A stretch of 64,000 bases of DNA from Cystobasidiopsis lactophilus (taxonomy: Eukaryota; Basidiomycota; Agaricostilbomycetes; Agaricostilbales; Chionosphaeraceae): assembly GCA_001599975.1 (NCBI GenBank), contig BCIO01000005.1, forward strand, positions 3,006,905 to 3,070,904, in the 5' to 3' direction. The notes beneath the pieces are model-generated. The model saw only the letters and a list, made by a program, of their open reading frames with translations. It was not told the DNA's origin and did not search any database. Numbering within the stretch: the stretch's first letter is position 1; each line of letters begins with the position of its first letter. Below, piece after piece: positions 1-12,106 of this stretch. The translations under genes and the position numbers were made by a program.

Positions 1-21
1 TTCCCCTTTTTCCCCCCACAG

Positions 22-537
22 GCCCATCTTCGACGTCTCAAGAGATACACTGCAGCTGTAGAGGCAGTCAAACAACCCGACGTACTGCCTCGAGATCCCC
101 GGGACCTTGTCCGACTACTTGACGCCACCGTCAAGACGCCGACCGAGATGGCAGCTCCCTCTTCCACAACTGCTACGAGCAAAGCCAACAGCCGGGCAGC
201 CAAGTCTCGAAGAAAGAAAAGTCGAAAGGCAAAGGTGAAGCCGGCTGATGAAGGCAAGAGTCAACAAGGCAGTGGACCAGACAGCCGTCCCCTTGATCCC
301 TCGGCCAAAGCTCGACCTGGAAAGGTCGCAAGAGGGCATGTTCCAAAGGATTCCGCTCAGGCAGATAATGTGCCGGCGGAAGGTGGCAATCGTGCGCAAC
401 GGCGGACAGAAGCGCGCAAAAGAGCAGCAGAAGAGGCGGAGAAGGCGGCCACCTCGGATTTGGCTTCGACTGAGGCACCAAAGGGACTCGGAAAGAAGTC
501 CACATCCTCTCGGAGCAAGAAGCCGAAGAGCGGGTAA
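22..537 (+). CDS. 3' exon of an unidentified Lys/Arg-rich protein (partial)
   Basis: The window opens inside a gene. A pyrimidine-rich tract ending in ACAG at 18-21 looks like a 3' splice site. From base 22 one frame stays open for 171 codons to a TAA at 535-537. The first 40 or so residues look like a charged helical segment (LKRYTAAVEAV, then RDPRDLVRLLD). The rest is low-complexity and rich in Lys, Arg, Ser and Ala, with a strongly basic cluster (SRRKKSRKAK) around residues 62-72 and more KR/KK runs to the end. Such tails are common in nucleolar and RNA-binding proteins, but no family is recognised and no function is claimed. The internal ATG at 148 is probably not the start, because the frame is open upstream to the splice site. 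Its stop lies about 310 bases from the convergent LCB2 stop. Confidence 0.45.
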   Translation, partial: AHLRRLKRYTAAVEAVKQPDVLPRDPRDLVRLLDATVKTPTEMAAPSSTTATSKANSRAAKSRRKKSRKAKVKPADEGKSQQGSGPDSRPLDPSAKARPGKVARGHVPKDSAQADNVPAEGGNRAQRRTEARKRAAEEAEKAATSDLASTEAPKGLGKKSTSSRSKKPKSG

Positions 538-846
538 TTGGAGCGTTAGTGTATACTTTCCCCGATGTTCAGCTGCAGCCAGTGACCCTTCGAGACAACA
601 GAACATGGCGAGCGCTGCATCTCCACGACCCACAAAATAGCGGTGCCGACTTCACGGCTCGTTGTGTTGGGCCAAAGGCAGTTTCATGTGATTGTTGGCA
701 TTAAAAACTCAGCGCTGAAGAGACATGGGGAGTGGGCAAAGTGAGGCGGCACTGTTCTGGCTGCCAAGAATGCAAGGCGAAAATTACGTGGACGACGATG
801 CCGTAAGAGAGAGATAAAATTTCTAAGTGGGAAGAGAACTGGCTCT
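538..846. other. Convergent 3' intergenic region
   Basis: This is the 309 bases between the stop of the unidentified gene and the stop of LCB2, which point towards each other. It should hold both 3' UTRs and polyadenylation sites. I see no coding signal or RNA gene. Confidence 0.5.
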
Positions 847-3131
847 TCAGTCTTCGAGAACGCCCTGAACACCGCTTGCAACGACTTCCTCTAGCGAGTA
901 GTGCTTGCGGTTGGCGAGCTTGAGGCCAAGTATAGACCCAATGTCGTCTGCTGCCCGCAGCAGTCGGTCCAAGTCCTGCACTCGAATCGTGAGCCGTCGA
1001 AAAATCTAAACAGACGCAGCCGCTGTACCTCTTTCGTGTGTGCGGCGCTCACGCAGAACCGCGCTCGACCAGAAATGAGTGGGGTGGCAGGGTATGAAAC
1101 GACGACGATGGCGATATTGTAGCGCTCCAACATCATTCGGGAGAAGAGGGATAGTTTGCCTGCAGCGCAAACACTTTCAGGTCGCTATTAGCGAGCGGCT
1201 TGGATAAAGAAGCTTACCCGGATTGAAGATTAAGACGGGAACGATAGGCGAGTCACGATGGCCGTACACGACGAAGCCGAGCTTCCTGAGGCCGCCGGAG
1301 AGGTATCGCGCATTGAAGGCCAAGCGACGAAGGCGCTCCAGGCCCTCTGATCCGTCGCTCAGCCGAGGCGGCAGCGACTGGGCAATCTGTGGCAAAACGT
1401 CCAGCGATTCGGGGCCCATGATGCTCGCCATGCTGGAGATGATCTGCTGGACGACAGGTGGCGACATCGCTTCGGCGTAGACGGTTGCGTGGCAGAGCTT
1501 GCGAAGTGGCGCAATCAGGGCCCGCTTTCCAGCAATGTAGCCACCCGCGCTGCCGAATCTGGATAAAGAAGCTTGTTTACGACCTGTGGCAAAGAGAGCA
1601 AAACAAAACAAAGTCCGACGAACGACTTGGTGAATGTGCCCATGAGGATGTCCACTGATCGCGGGTCCACATTAAAGTAGTCACACACGCCCCTTCCGCG
1701 AGGACCAAGAGCGCCGATGGAGTGGGCTTCGTCGACCCAAAGCGCAAACTTCAGAGCCCAGATTTAGCATTTGCCACCTGCTTTCTGACAGCCACTTGTG
1801 AGAGACAGACCTTGTATTTCTTTTTGAGCGCCATGACCGCTGGCAGATTGACCAGCGTGCCCTCCATGCTGTATAGCCCTTCCACCACCAACAAGATCTT
1901 CTTCCAAGGCCGATGGGTCCGCGGTTGGCCTTGACTAATACACTCGCGCAGGAGGCTCTCGAGGTCCTTCATGTCGTTGTGCTTGAACTGGCGGACCATG
2001 GCGCCACTCATGCGGGCACCGAAGCGGATGGAAGAGTGGTTGAGCTCATCAGAGATGATGAGGCAGCCTTTGGACACCAGGGCCGGCAGGGCGGTCGAAT
2101 TGGTCGCGAAGCCCATGGAGATGACCATGCTGTCCTCAACACCCAGAAAGCGCGCCACCATGCGCTCCACCTGGTGGTGGATGTCCATCGTCCCCGCGAG
2201 GCAGCGAGTGCTGCCGGACGTGAGGCCGTGCGACTGCAGCACCTGCTCGACGGTGTCGGCGCAGCCACCGCGCGACTGAGCAAAGCCCAGGTAGTTGTAG
2301 GACGATATGTTGAAGGCTTGGGTGGTGGTCCCGAGGAGCGAAAAATTGTGGCCGAAGTCTGGCGTTTCGCGGTCCATCAAGGTAATCGTGCGCCCGGCGA
2401 CGCCCGTGACTGGGCGATTGAAAAGGTCGTCTATCCGGGTTTTGAGGCGCCGGGTGTAGAAAGAGTCAAAGTCCGAGTTGAGCGGCGCGTAGCCCTGTTT
2501 TTATTAGGCGGTTTGGGAAAGGAGGTCCGAGCGCATCAGCTTTTGCGACTAGCTGCAGAGGCAAAGCCAAAAGGACGCTATAACGTACATTCTGCTGTGT
2601 GAGGCTCTTGTAGTACTGGCGGTGCGTGCGCTTCCCGACGAAGTCGCGGACGTGCCCGACAATGATGAGGATGAGGTATGAGATGTAGGTGGTGAGATAG
2701 GTCATCAACGACGGCTCCTCTTCGCAGTGCGTCAGGCTGTCGAGGTCGGCGCCGCGCCATTGGGAGGTGTACCGGTGCTCGGCCTCGTCGTCGAACCCAA
2801 ACTCGGAGTGCCGAAGCGAGTGCGGGTCACTCGGATTGGGAATCCAGTGTGGGTCGGCGTCAAAGCAGCGGCCTGGCTCGGTGTGCAGGGCATCGAAGGG
2901 CGGCGGAGAGGCCAGAAAGGCGCGGGAGGAGAACGAGGCCTCGGACGCCGGACTTCGTCCGCCCAGCACCCGGCTTGTTGGGACGGAGTCGCTGGAGGTG
3001 GACCCAGATGCGCTGAGTCGCCGTCTATTGCGAGAGGGAGAGGACGAGGATGCGCTGGACAGGATCGCCGCGAAGTAGGCCTTGGGGTTTGATGCTTTGG
3101 GAAATCTTTTGCTCGACATCGAGTCCGGCAT
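847..3131 (-). CDS. LCB2: Serine palmitoyltransferase subunit 2
   Basis: This is the catalytic subunit of serine palmitoyltransferase. It condenses L-serine with palmitoyl-CoA to 3-ketosphinganine, the first step of sphingolipid synthesis, in the ER membrane as a heterodimer with LCB1. The start is the ATG at 3131. A Ser/Pro-rich N-terminus precedes one membrane segment (residues about 143-160, [15 protein letters not shown]). The alpha-oxoamine synthase fold follows, with [16 protein letters not shown], the substrate-binding [29 protein letters not shown] and the PLP-lysine motif [16 protein letters not shown]. The C-terminus carries [20 protein letters not shown]. At least five introns can be placed: 2585 to about 2490, about 1790-1748, 1623-1559 (donor GTTCGT, splitting the lysine motif), about 1219-1170 and about 1028-970. 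The last exon ends GVLED followed by TGA at 849-847. All family landmarks are present. The only doubt is whether part of the long N-terminal Ser-rich stretch is an unrecognised intron. Confidence 0.95.
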
Positions 3132-3413
3132 GGCGCTGGCGCCAATGGCGGATAGCTGGCAGTCAGAGAGACGCGAGCAAGGCGTCTACTCAGCGACTAA
3201 GTGGACCAACGATCGTTGTTCGAGGGTTTGTTATGTGCGAGGTTTGTTTGTGCGCTGCCCGAGGCGCCTCGTGACCCACCAACTTCTGGCGTCGCCAACA
3301 AAACGGCAGTAGATGAAGGCCTCAAAGAATACAGGGTTTGGAAATTCATATGCTAACAACAAGGTCGAAGAAGGGAAGCAGTCATTGGGAGTCATGCGAG
3401 AAAGTTATCGAGT

Positions 3414-6400
3414 CTAGTGTGGCCGTCGCCATTGCTGTGGCTGTGGCGAGGCTTCTCTGGCAAAGGAGTCGCGATTGCGGTTGGTAGAGGATGAGAGCTG
3501 TCGCAAGGAGCCCCCGAGCTGAGAAGTGGATCGGCCGAGCTCGATTCGCTTGCGGAGGTTGTCGAGCTCCGTCTTGAGCCTGTGCGGTGGCCTGGGGTCA
3601 GCACACACATTGGGTAGCCAACGAGCAAGGAGCTTACATGCTATTCTGGTGCGCAATAGTCTCGTATTCGCGCTGTGATCTGGAGGCGGATAGTTGAGCT
3701 TCAGACTCTGAATTTCGCTGTGGGTCACGGCAGGTGTCCGAGGGTTAGCGCGCGCGGAAGACATCAAACGAGGACAACGCACGAGGCCGGTGACCTCTTG
3801 TCTCAGCCGCAGCACCTGGTTGGTGACGCCGGTTGCGTCGCCTTCAAGCCGCTGCTTGGCCTTTTCCGCCTCTTCTAAGCGCGCCAGTAGGTCTTGCAGC
3901 TGGTATTCCTTGGTCCGGGCCTGCTCTGTTGCCTGAGTGCGCAGATTGCGTTCCTCGCGCAGCTCCTCCGTGAGCTCATCGACCCTGGCGTCGTTGTACC
4001 GCGACGAATGGGGGCGGGGCGACGAGGCGAATGTCCGGCCATCGAAGTCAGCCAAACGGACCTTGAGGTCCTTGATTTGTCTTTGGAGCTCGTCCTGTGT
4101 GGAAGCACTATAAGCAGGGTGGGCGCCGACTAGCAAACCGGACATACATTCTGAATCGCAATCTTTTCAGCGACATCGCGCTCTCGAGCGGCGTTACGCT
4201 GCTGTTCGTTGGCCGCCTTCTCGGCAGAAGCCTGCTTGTTCTGCGCCAGCGACAGCCTGGTCAATGTCGCCTCGAGCTCTTTGCGAACATCGTCGCGTTC
4301 CAGTTCAACGTGCCGAAGGGCCACATCGTTCGTGGGCACTGACAGGCAGCTTGTCAACAGAAGGCTGGGGCAGTGAAAGAAAGCGCCGGAGCTCACTTTG
4401 GCTAGAACCGAATTCATGGAGCCTCTCCTCCAGAGTTCGCTTGGCTTGCTGGAGCGCCACAACCTCGGCTTCCATCTCGTCTGCCTTGAGCCGCAAGTCG
4501 CGATTCTTCTGGACCAAGTCGACATTCTGGGCTTGGAACTCGCCTGTGGCAGCAAACAGCGTAAGTAGAGGGATCATGTTAGGCCGAGATCGAGATCGAA
4601 AGCCTGACCTTGTCGCAAAACAGCTTCGTCAAAGGCACGCTTGGCTCTGGTCCAGTTGTCAGTAAGGCTGGCCTTTTCGTGTCTAATGACAGCAAAAGCG
4701 TCAGTGCCAGGACTTTTCGGGGGCAAACAGAACCGGCGCAACGCACTTCCAGGCGGCCATCTGGTGTGCTTCGTCTTCGTAGCGCATCTGAAGCTCGTCG
4801 TTGGCCTGCATGTGGCACGCTCAGAAAGCACCCCTCTGCAAAACAAACAACCTACAGTCTTGAGCTCAGCGAAATCCGCCCGGGCCTTGGCCAGTTGGTC
4901 GTGCTGAGCCTTGAACTCGGCATTGAGCTGTTCGAGCTGGCCTTGGTAGGTCTGTAGGATTGATTGAACGGGTCGATTAGCACAATTCGAGTCAAGACGA
5001 GTGTCAAGACTGACCTTCTGGAGCTGGTCAACACGGGCATCATTCTCGTTCTCCGAGCGCATGTGCTGATCTCGCTCGGCTTTAAGATCATCTTGAAGGC
5101 GCTGGCAATCGCGTTCGAGACTCTTGACTTGGTAGCGGAGCGTGTCCGAGCCGTAGGCGGCCTCCAGCTCTCGCACGCGGGATTCAGCAGCGCGAGCACG
5201 GGCCTCGGCAGCTTCGCGGTCGGCAATGACCTCGTTCTTGATTCGCTCCAGCTCAGCTTGCGCCATGCGGGCCGAGGTCTCCGAGCGGATGGCGTCCCTT
5301 TCGCGAATCTTGGCGGCCTCCACTTGGTCGCGATACTTGTCGGATTCCGCTTGAACAGCAGCCAAGCGGCTTTCCAGCGTTGATGCGGCAGACGTGTCCA
5401 TTTCGACGGCCTGGATGTGCTCGCGCAGCTCGTCGTTTTCGTTCACTGCGGCTTCATAGTCTCGGCGTAAGGCCAGCAAGGCGTTCTCCATCTGGGCGGT
5501 GGAACACGTTCAGGTCCACAGCCTGTGCCGAGCCTGCGCATAGGGACTCACGCTTCGCTTTTCGTCGGACAACGAGCGGTGGATGTGGCCCGCGCCCTCC
5601 GTTTGTCGCCTCAAATCGTCGTTTTCGTTCTGGAGCTGTCGTTGGACGGCTTGCAGAGCCTTGCGGCTTTCTTCGAGTTTGGCGAAGCGGTCGTCCATTG
5701 AAGACTTGACTTTCAGGCTGCCCAGACCATTACAGATGTCAGCCGACCATATCCACCTGGACTCATAGAAACGCACTGGTACGCGTGGAGGGCATCGGAG
5801 CCTTGAAGGCGCGCAGCCTCAGCCTCTGACCTGGCCGCTGCCTCTTGACGGAGAAGCTCTTGAAGGTTGGCGTTCTCGCGATCAAGCCGGCGCTGGGCTT
5901 CCTGACTCGAAAAGCCAGGAGTGTTCGCTTGACGGATGATGGCGGCCATCTCCTTGACTTGCTGCTCTAGGTGCTTGCGTACCCTCTCACCGGACAGGCG
6001 CTCAATACTGATTTCGCAACGCAAATCAATCACCAAATCCCACGCCTGGCAACAGAGAACCCACTCGAGCATTTGGAGCGCAGCCACACTGGCTCCTTTG
6101 GGACCCATATCCACAGAAAGACCTCTAGACGCCGTGCTGTGCCCTTTAGACCAGCCGTTTGCCTTGGCAGGGGCATTGTTCAGCGATTGCAAACGAGCGT
6201 CCATCTGGTCGGCCATCTCGGCGGCGTTCCGGTCCAACTCGTCGAGCAGGTGCTTCTTGCCGCTTGCTTGCTGGCCAACGTTGGCGAAGGTTTGGTAGGT
6301 GGGCGATGGCGAACCTCGCGCCAAGTTGGCAAGCTCGGCCTCTAGCCCCTTCTTTGTTTTGGTCAGGCCATCGACGGTGCTCTGAGCTGACCGGAGTTGG

Positions 6401-9400
6401 GCTTGCAGCGCGCCGAGGTCCTGCCGCAGTTTCTGGGCGGTCGCGTCAACTGCTTCTCGGGCTTTGCGCTCGCGCTCGGCGCTATCGGTCGCCTTCTTGG
6501 TCTGCGCTTCCAGGGTCGCTATCTTCTTGTCGATGTTGTGCTGAGTGGCGGCATCGCGCTGAGTGCTCCAGGAGGCGTCTTGCAGTTCGGCGGTGAGGCG
6601 AGTCCGGGTCTTTTCGAGCGTGCGGATGAGCTGCTGCGCTTGTTCCAGCTTGGCCTGCGCGTCGGCCAGTTGCCGGTCCTGGACCTTCATCGCTTTTTCC
6701 AGAGTGTGCACATGCTCGATTGTGGTCTTGTTCTCCATCGCCTTGGACTGGGCCAACTGCGCAGTAAGCGCCTCGATTTCGGTTTGCAAGTCGACGCAGA
6801 TGCGCTCTTGCCGAGTGAGGCGCGGCTGGAAGGTTTGAAGCTCGCGCTCGAGCTGACGGCGGCGCTCTTCGACGCGCAGCTTCTCGGTGCCTTCGTGTTG
6901 AGCCAAAGCCTTCAACTTCATGACCTGATCCATCATGATCGCCTTGTCCTCGTCGGCTTGGGCGGCTTCCTCCTCGAGCGCTTCGAATTTGGAGGACAGC
7001 TGGCCCAGCTTGCGGTCGAGCTCGTCGCGCTCAGCCGCAAGGCTGGTCCGGATCTCGTCAGCTTGGAGCTGCTTAGAGCGCAAAGCCTGGAGGTCGGCTT
7101 CGGCGGTGGCAGCACGACGGTCAGAGGTGGCGATCGCCCGTTCAAGATCGCCGATGCGGGTCTTCTGGTCAAGGAGCTTCTGCTGAGCCTGCAAAAGCAC
7201 AGACTTCGCGGCGTCAAAATCGGACTGGAGCGTTTCGATCTTGGCTTGGTGTTGAGCCACGGTGGAGGACGCCGCCAGCTCGGCTTCTTGAAGCTTGCTC
7301 TGGGCGTCTTTCTGCTGGGCCCGGAGCTGCTCAAGTTGACTGGACATTTGCTGCACGGCGGAGGCCCTCTTCTCATCTTCACTGACCTTGGTGGCCACCA
7401 TCGATTGAAGTTCTGCCAGCTCCTTCTCGGCTTTGCTGCGTGCGCTGGAGGCGGAACTTGTCTCTAGCCGCATCGAGTCGCACTCTTTCGTTTTGGTCGT
7501 CAGTTGGGTGCGAAGAGCGGCCAGTTCGCCGGCATGCTTGCTGGCCTGCTCATTCGCAGCAACGAGCTGGCTGTTGAGGGAGGCCAGGTCCGCCTCTTTG
7601 GCCTTAACAATCGATTCGTAGTCCACCGAGGCTTTAGACAGGTGAGCAAACTGCTGTTCGACAGAGCGGGCCTTGGCTTCGGTCGTCTCGTGCAGGCGAC
7701 GCGCAGCGGTGGCATCAGAGACGGCGGTTTGCAGCTTCTTCTCCATGTCGCTCGTGGCCGATAGAAAGCGAGCTTCGGCGCGCTTCAGCTCTTGCTGGGC
7801 AGAAACAACGGCTCTGTCGAGCTGTCCAATGCGTGCCTGCAGTTCGTCTCGCTCGGCAGCAAAGACCTTGCGTTCTTCGGCGGCCTGGCTGGCGGTGGTG
7901 GCAACTTCCGCCTGCTGCTTCTGCCATGCGCCTTGGTCCCGTTCGAGCTGTTCTAGCATCTGAGTCGCATTGGTGAAGTTGTCCGACAGGTTGTCGTAAC
8001 GGGTTTGCAAGGCAGCGTATTCGGCTTGGGCGACTTGCTGCGCGTCCAAGAGCTTGTCGATGTCGCTTTCCGCCGATTCGATGTTCTGTCCGAGAGGAGT
8101 ATGAGATTGATCAGAGGCAGTATCTCGATGAGCGAAAATCAGAACAGACCTCTTGAAGAATGCGCTCTCGTTCGACGGCCCGCAGGAGCTGCTCTGCTTG
8201 CGCCTCGCCATTCAGCCGCTCGTGCTCAACGGCATCCTGCAAAGCCTTCTTCTCTTGGTCGGCCTGGCGTTGCAGCTTGGCCAGGCGTTCCTTCTCCTCC
8301 TTGTCCCGGACTTCGCGCTCCTTCGCCAACAGCAATTCTGCGTCCTTGCGCCGAAGCTCTTCGTCCGCTCGAGTCGCGGCCAACAGGGGCCGCACCCTGG
8401 TGTAGAGTCCCCACATCGGCCACTGCTTGAGGGCGAGATACAGGCGAGCGTTGCGCTGGATGGTGCGAGCCGCCATCGCTCGGTTGAGCACTTTGAGCAG
8501 GCTCCGGCGGGCAGTGAAGCGGCGACAGGCGGCTTGGATCCGGCTGAAAATGCCATAGAGGAGCTCGTCTCGGCGCTCCTCTAAGTCGGCCAGAACGCCA
8601 GCCTTGAAAAAGGCCTTTGTGCGGCCAACCTTGTACTCGGAGGTGTCCAGCTGTAAGGCGCCAAGCATACTCTGGCAAGCCTTGCGTCCGTCCACATAGC
8701 CTTTGGGCACGACGCCGGGGGTCAGGACTTCGTAGCGGTGGCGGAATTCAATGAACGGCAGCCTATTGGGGTATCCAAGACGGGCGATTCGAATGCCTTC
8801 GAGCACACCGTTGCAACGGAGCTGGTCCAAGACAAGAGGGATGTTGACTTGAGCCGGCCTCTTGAAAGTGTTGGGGACAATGCAGCGGACGAAGTGCGGT
8901 GACGTGGACTGGAGCTGGGTCATGAGGGAGTGAAGCTGCTCCTTGTGGCGTTGGCCGACCGTCCGAAAGGCGCCACGCTTGACGACAGCTCGACGAGCAC
9001 CATTGGAGGATTCGGCGTGATCCGCAAACAGACCTGCGACGTAAGCGTCGGAAGAGGCGCCTAGAACGGCGGCCAAGTTGTCGTTGAGAGGGTCCTTGTT
9101 CTTGGCAAGCCAGTCTTCGGCGGAGTAGTCGACGCGCCCAGCGTAGTGCTGCACGGTGAAGCCGAGACGCTCGTTGCGGTTGACGCTGAATTTGGAGGCC
9201 GGAGTGCCAGGGTCGGTGATGGCAATAGAGCGGTTGGTGAAGAAGGACTTGAGCTTCTCGACAAAGCTCTCGTCCGAGGCCTTTGGCATGATGCACTCCT
9301 CGTCGAGGCAAGCCAGGATGCCGATGGGCTGAGCCGATTCGATGAGGTCGATCGTGGGCTGCAGGTCGAGGCCGAAGTTCTCAAACTGCCACCCAATCTC

Positions 9401-11398
9401 TTCCCGCTCGTACTCTTCTTGCTCAAGGACAAACATGTGGTGGTTGAAAAACTGCTGGAGCTTCTCGTTGGTGTAGTTGATGCAGAGCTGCTCGAAGCTA
9501 TTGCGCTGGAAGATCTCAAAACCGGCGATATCCAGCACGCCGATGAAGGTCGACTTGGCGGTCGCCGGCCGCTCCAGAGCACGGTTGATCCGGTCGACGA
9601 TGGCGCCAAAGTTCTTTTCGTACAGCGTCTTGCAGACGGCGCCGATCTCATCCACAACCTGCTGCCGGCTGCGAGATTGGGTGACCCACTCGCGGCCGGC
9701 GCGCGTCTTGGGGGTCAAAAGGGCTGAGGTGAGCTCCTTGAGGGGCAAGCCAAGGAGGTGGGCGACCTTTTCGAGCTCGGTCGGGTTGTCGATGTGCGCG
9801 CGGTCCGTGCCCGCAATCTCGAGGTTGGAGAGGTGGAGGATGGCGGCCACGATCTTGAGGATGTCGCGCTGCTCTTGCGGACTGAAGCCAACGATGGTCA
9901 GGGCCCGCTCGAGCGTCTTCCACTCCTCGACGTCGTCCATCCCGTCGACATGCGTGCTGGACGAAGCCAGGTAGCCGTACTGCTCTGGCGGCCGGTCGAG
10001 CAGCAGGTCACGCTTCAACTGGTCGGACGCGCCGCGGAGCAGCTCGTAGAAGATGTGAAAAGAGCGCTCGTGCTCGCTGCGGCCCGTGACCCGGCTCTTT
10101 TCGAGGAGGTACCAGTCGATGAAAGCGCCGGCGATGGCCCCATTGGCGGTGAATTCGATGCGCACAAACTTGCCAAAGCGGGACGAGTTGTTGTTGCGGA
10201 CGGTCTGGGCGTTGCCGAAGGCTTCGAGGATCGGGTTGGCCTGCAGGATCTGGCGCTCGAGCTGGCCAAGCTTCTTGTCCACCGAAGGCGCGGCTGATTT
10301 CGACCCAGTGGCTTTGGAGAGGGATGGAGCGTCGCCAACAGAGTCAGCCGAGCCCGATGAGGGGAGAATACTGGAGGCGTCCGCCGCGATTGCTGTGAGG
10401 AACTGGATGACCTTCTTGGTGTTCTCCGTCTTGCCGGCACCAGACTCGCCGCTGTGACAATGACAACCGTCAAATCAAAATGGACTCTCAAGGCGATGGG
10501 GGGCAGGAGGCCACTGACGTGACCAAGATGCTCTGACTTTCGCGCTCCGAAATCATTTGGGCCCACGCCTGCTGAGCCACTGCAAAGATGTGCGGCGGGT
10601 TCTCTTCTCGCCTTCGGTTCATGTACTCTGCGATGTTCCCTCAGTTCAATAAGCCGGCACTCGTTATAAGAGACCGAGACAAACGATTGACGGCGCTCTT
10701 GCTGTAGTAGGCGTCGAGGTTCCGGTAAGGGTTGACGGCCACCAAAAACGGACCAGAATAGGTCTAGGGAGCGAAGGTCAGGCTGCCGCTCAGGTTAGGA
10801 AAAAGAGGGTGCCTCGTCGTACATAGATCCGGTCGTGCTTGAAGCGAGTCTCCAGATTGTGCACCACCGAGGCTTCGTTCAGATGTGTCAGTTCCGCCAT
10901 GTCTTCAGCTTGAGCAAACTGTGTCCATCCAGGCCAAGCGGCGGGTCAGCCGCGGTTCGACGGGAGAGGAGGCCGAGAGCAGTCAATGAGGACAGACCTT
11001 GGGCGGGTTCTGCTTGCTGTAGTCGTCCTTAGCTACGACCCGGACCTTGTCGTCGATGCCCATGCACTCGGCCACGTCGCCGTCCTCCTTCATCACCCAG
11101 GAGCTCACGTAGCCCTTTTCGGCGTCCGGCACCCAGACCCAAGCCCGCTCATGGAATCTGCTCGTGCCAGCCGTGTTAGTGCTCGAGACCTGTGTTCAGA
11201 GCTAAGAAATGACGGCGAGACTGACGCTTGCTGGGCAGCGGCATCCGCGGTGGCATCTCCAGAGTGCTTCTTGTTGAGGGGCAGCAACGGGGCGAAGGAC
11301 AGGTCTGGCTGAGAGGCGGCATCGGTGGAGTAGAGCCTGCGGTGGGAGTGCTTCCTCGCCAGATCCTCTAAGTCCGCCGAGAACGCAGGGGGTGACAT
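3414..11398 (-). CDS. MYO1: Class II (conventional) myosin heavy chain
   Basis: This is the actin-based motor of the cytokinetic ring. Two heavy chains dimerise through the tail and bind light chains at the neck. The start is the ATG at 11398 (MSPPAFSADLEDLARK). In order come an SH3-like N-terminal subdomain (WVWVPDAEKGYVSSWV), then DMAELTHLNEASVVHNL, the P-loop GESGAGKTENTKKV split by an intron near 10,455, switch I NNNSSRFGKFV, switch II DIAGFEIFQRNSFEQLCINY, the actin-binding cleft and the SH1/SH2 helix region with FVRCIVPN and LRCNGVLEGIRIARLGYPNRLPF. One or two degenerate IQ motifs (TIQRNARLYLALKQW) lead into the proline-poor lever end. Everything from about 8,400 to 3,414 is heptad-rich coiled coil (QAEYAALQTRYDNL type), in exons of 5.7-8.2, 4.6-5.5, 4.1-4.55 and 3.4-4.1 kb. 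The long tail separates it from myosins I and V. Short introns cluster in the first 1.2 kb and in the tail. The gene symbol follows budding-yeast usage. Confidence 0.95.
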
Positions 11399-12106
11399 GG
11401 TGTCCAAAAAACAACAAGCCGTCAACGCGACTGGCACCCTTCTCGAGAGCACACCAGCGCTGCGGAGCAAGCCTGAGCAAGCCCGCAGATGGGCTCTAGT
11501 GGTCACAGAGGAGCTGCGCAAAGCCCGCCTTCGTCGTTGGTTCAGACGACAGGAGGCCGAACTCCTCTCCCAGGAAAGGAGTTTGCCTGCTCGCTGCTGG
11601 TAGCTTGCTATGACGATGGGGCACTTGTACTCATTTGCAACTACTGCAACACTGTCCCACCATAGCGTGCTCGCGTCTTATACGGATACTTGATGGGTGG
11701 CCCTACGGTCTGCATGACGGCTCTTGATCGAGCTGGGAGTCCAGGCCAGGTCCCATTGCCAATGCAATCAGTGCCCCAATGGCCTGTACTCTGTTCACCA
11801 GAGCTCAAGAGCAACGTCTTAGTCCTAGCAGGGTGCACCATTGCCTGCAAGCAGCAGAGGCAACGCGGAGCAGGACCAAGTGGCCGGTCTTGGCAAGAAG
11901 TTTTCTTCGTCCCGCACCGCCGAATCCGCATCAACGCACCTCTGGTCCCTCTCAGAATCGCAACAGAAGCCAATGCACTAGAAGCAGACAGCTGCCACCT
12001 TCCCCTCGCATCACTCGAACTCACATTGCGGACTGGTCCCTTGTTTTGAACTTTATTCCCGCTGCCTTTCCTCGCCGATTAGGGACTGCCTCTGCCCGTT
12101 TTTGAC
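11399..12106. promoter_or_regulatory. Divergent promoter region, myosin II / PNS1
   Basis: These 708 bases separate the start codons of two divergently transcribed genes, so the segment must contain both promoters and 5' UTRs. No clear TATA box was seen. The sequence next to the PNS1 start is pyrimidine-rich (tgcctttcctcgcc), as is common before fungal start codons. The open frames in this stretch lack any recognisable protein character. Confidence 0.5.

Noticed and set aside
1913-2602. A 229-codon plus-strand frame
   Set aside because: It lies antisense to the conserved LCB2 exons and has no recognisable domain.
6397-7467. A 356-codon plus-strand frame
   Set aside because: It is the mirror of the myosin coiled coil. 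The Leu/Glu-rich heptads give a long open antisense frame with no protein features.
11641-12024. A minus-strand frame of 127 codons between myosin and PNS1
   Set aside because: No recognisable protein. It is in a divergent promoter with overlapping plus-strand frames.
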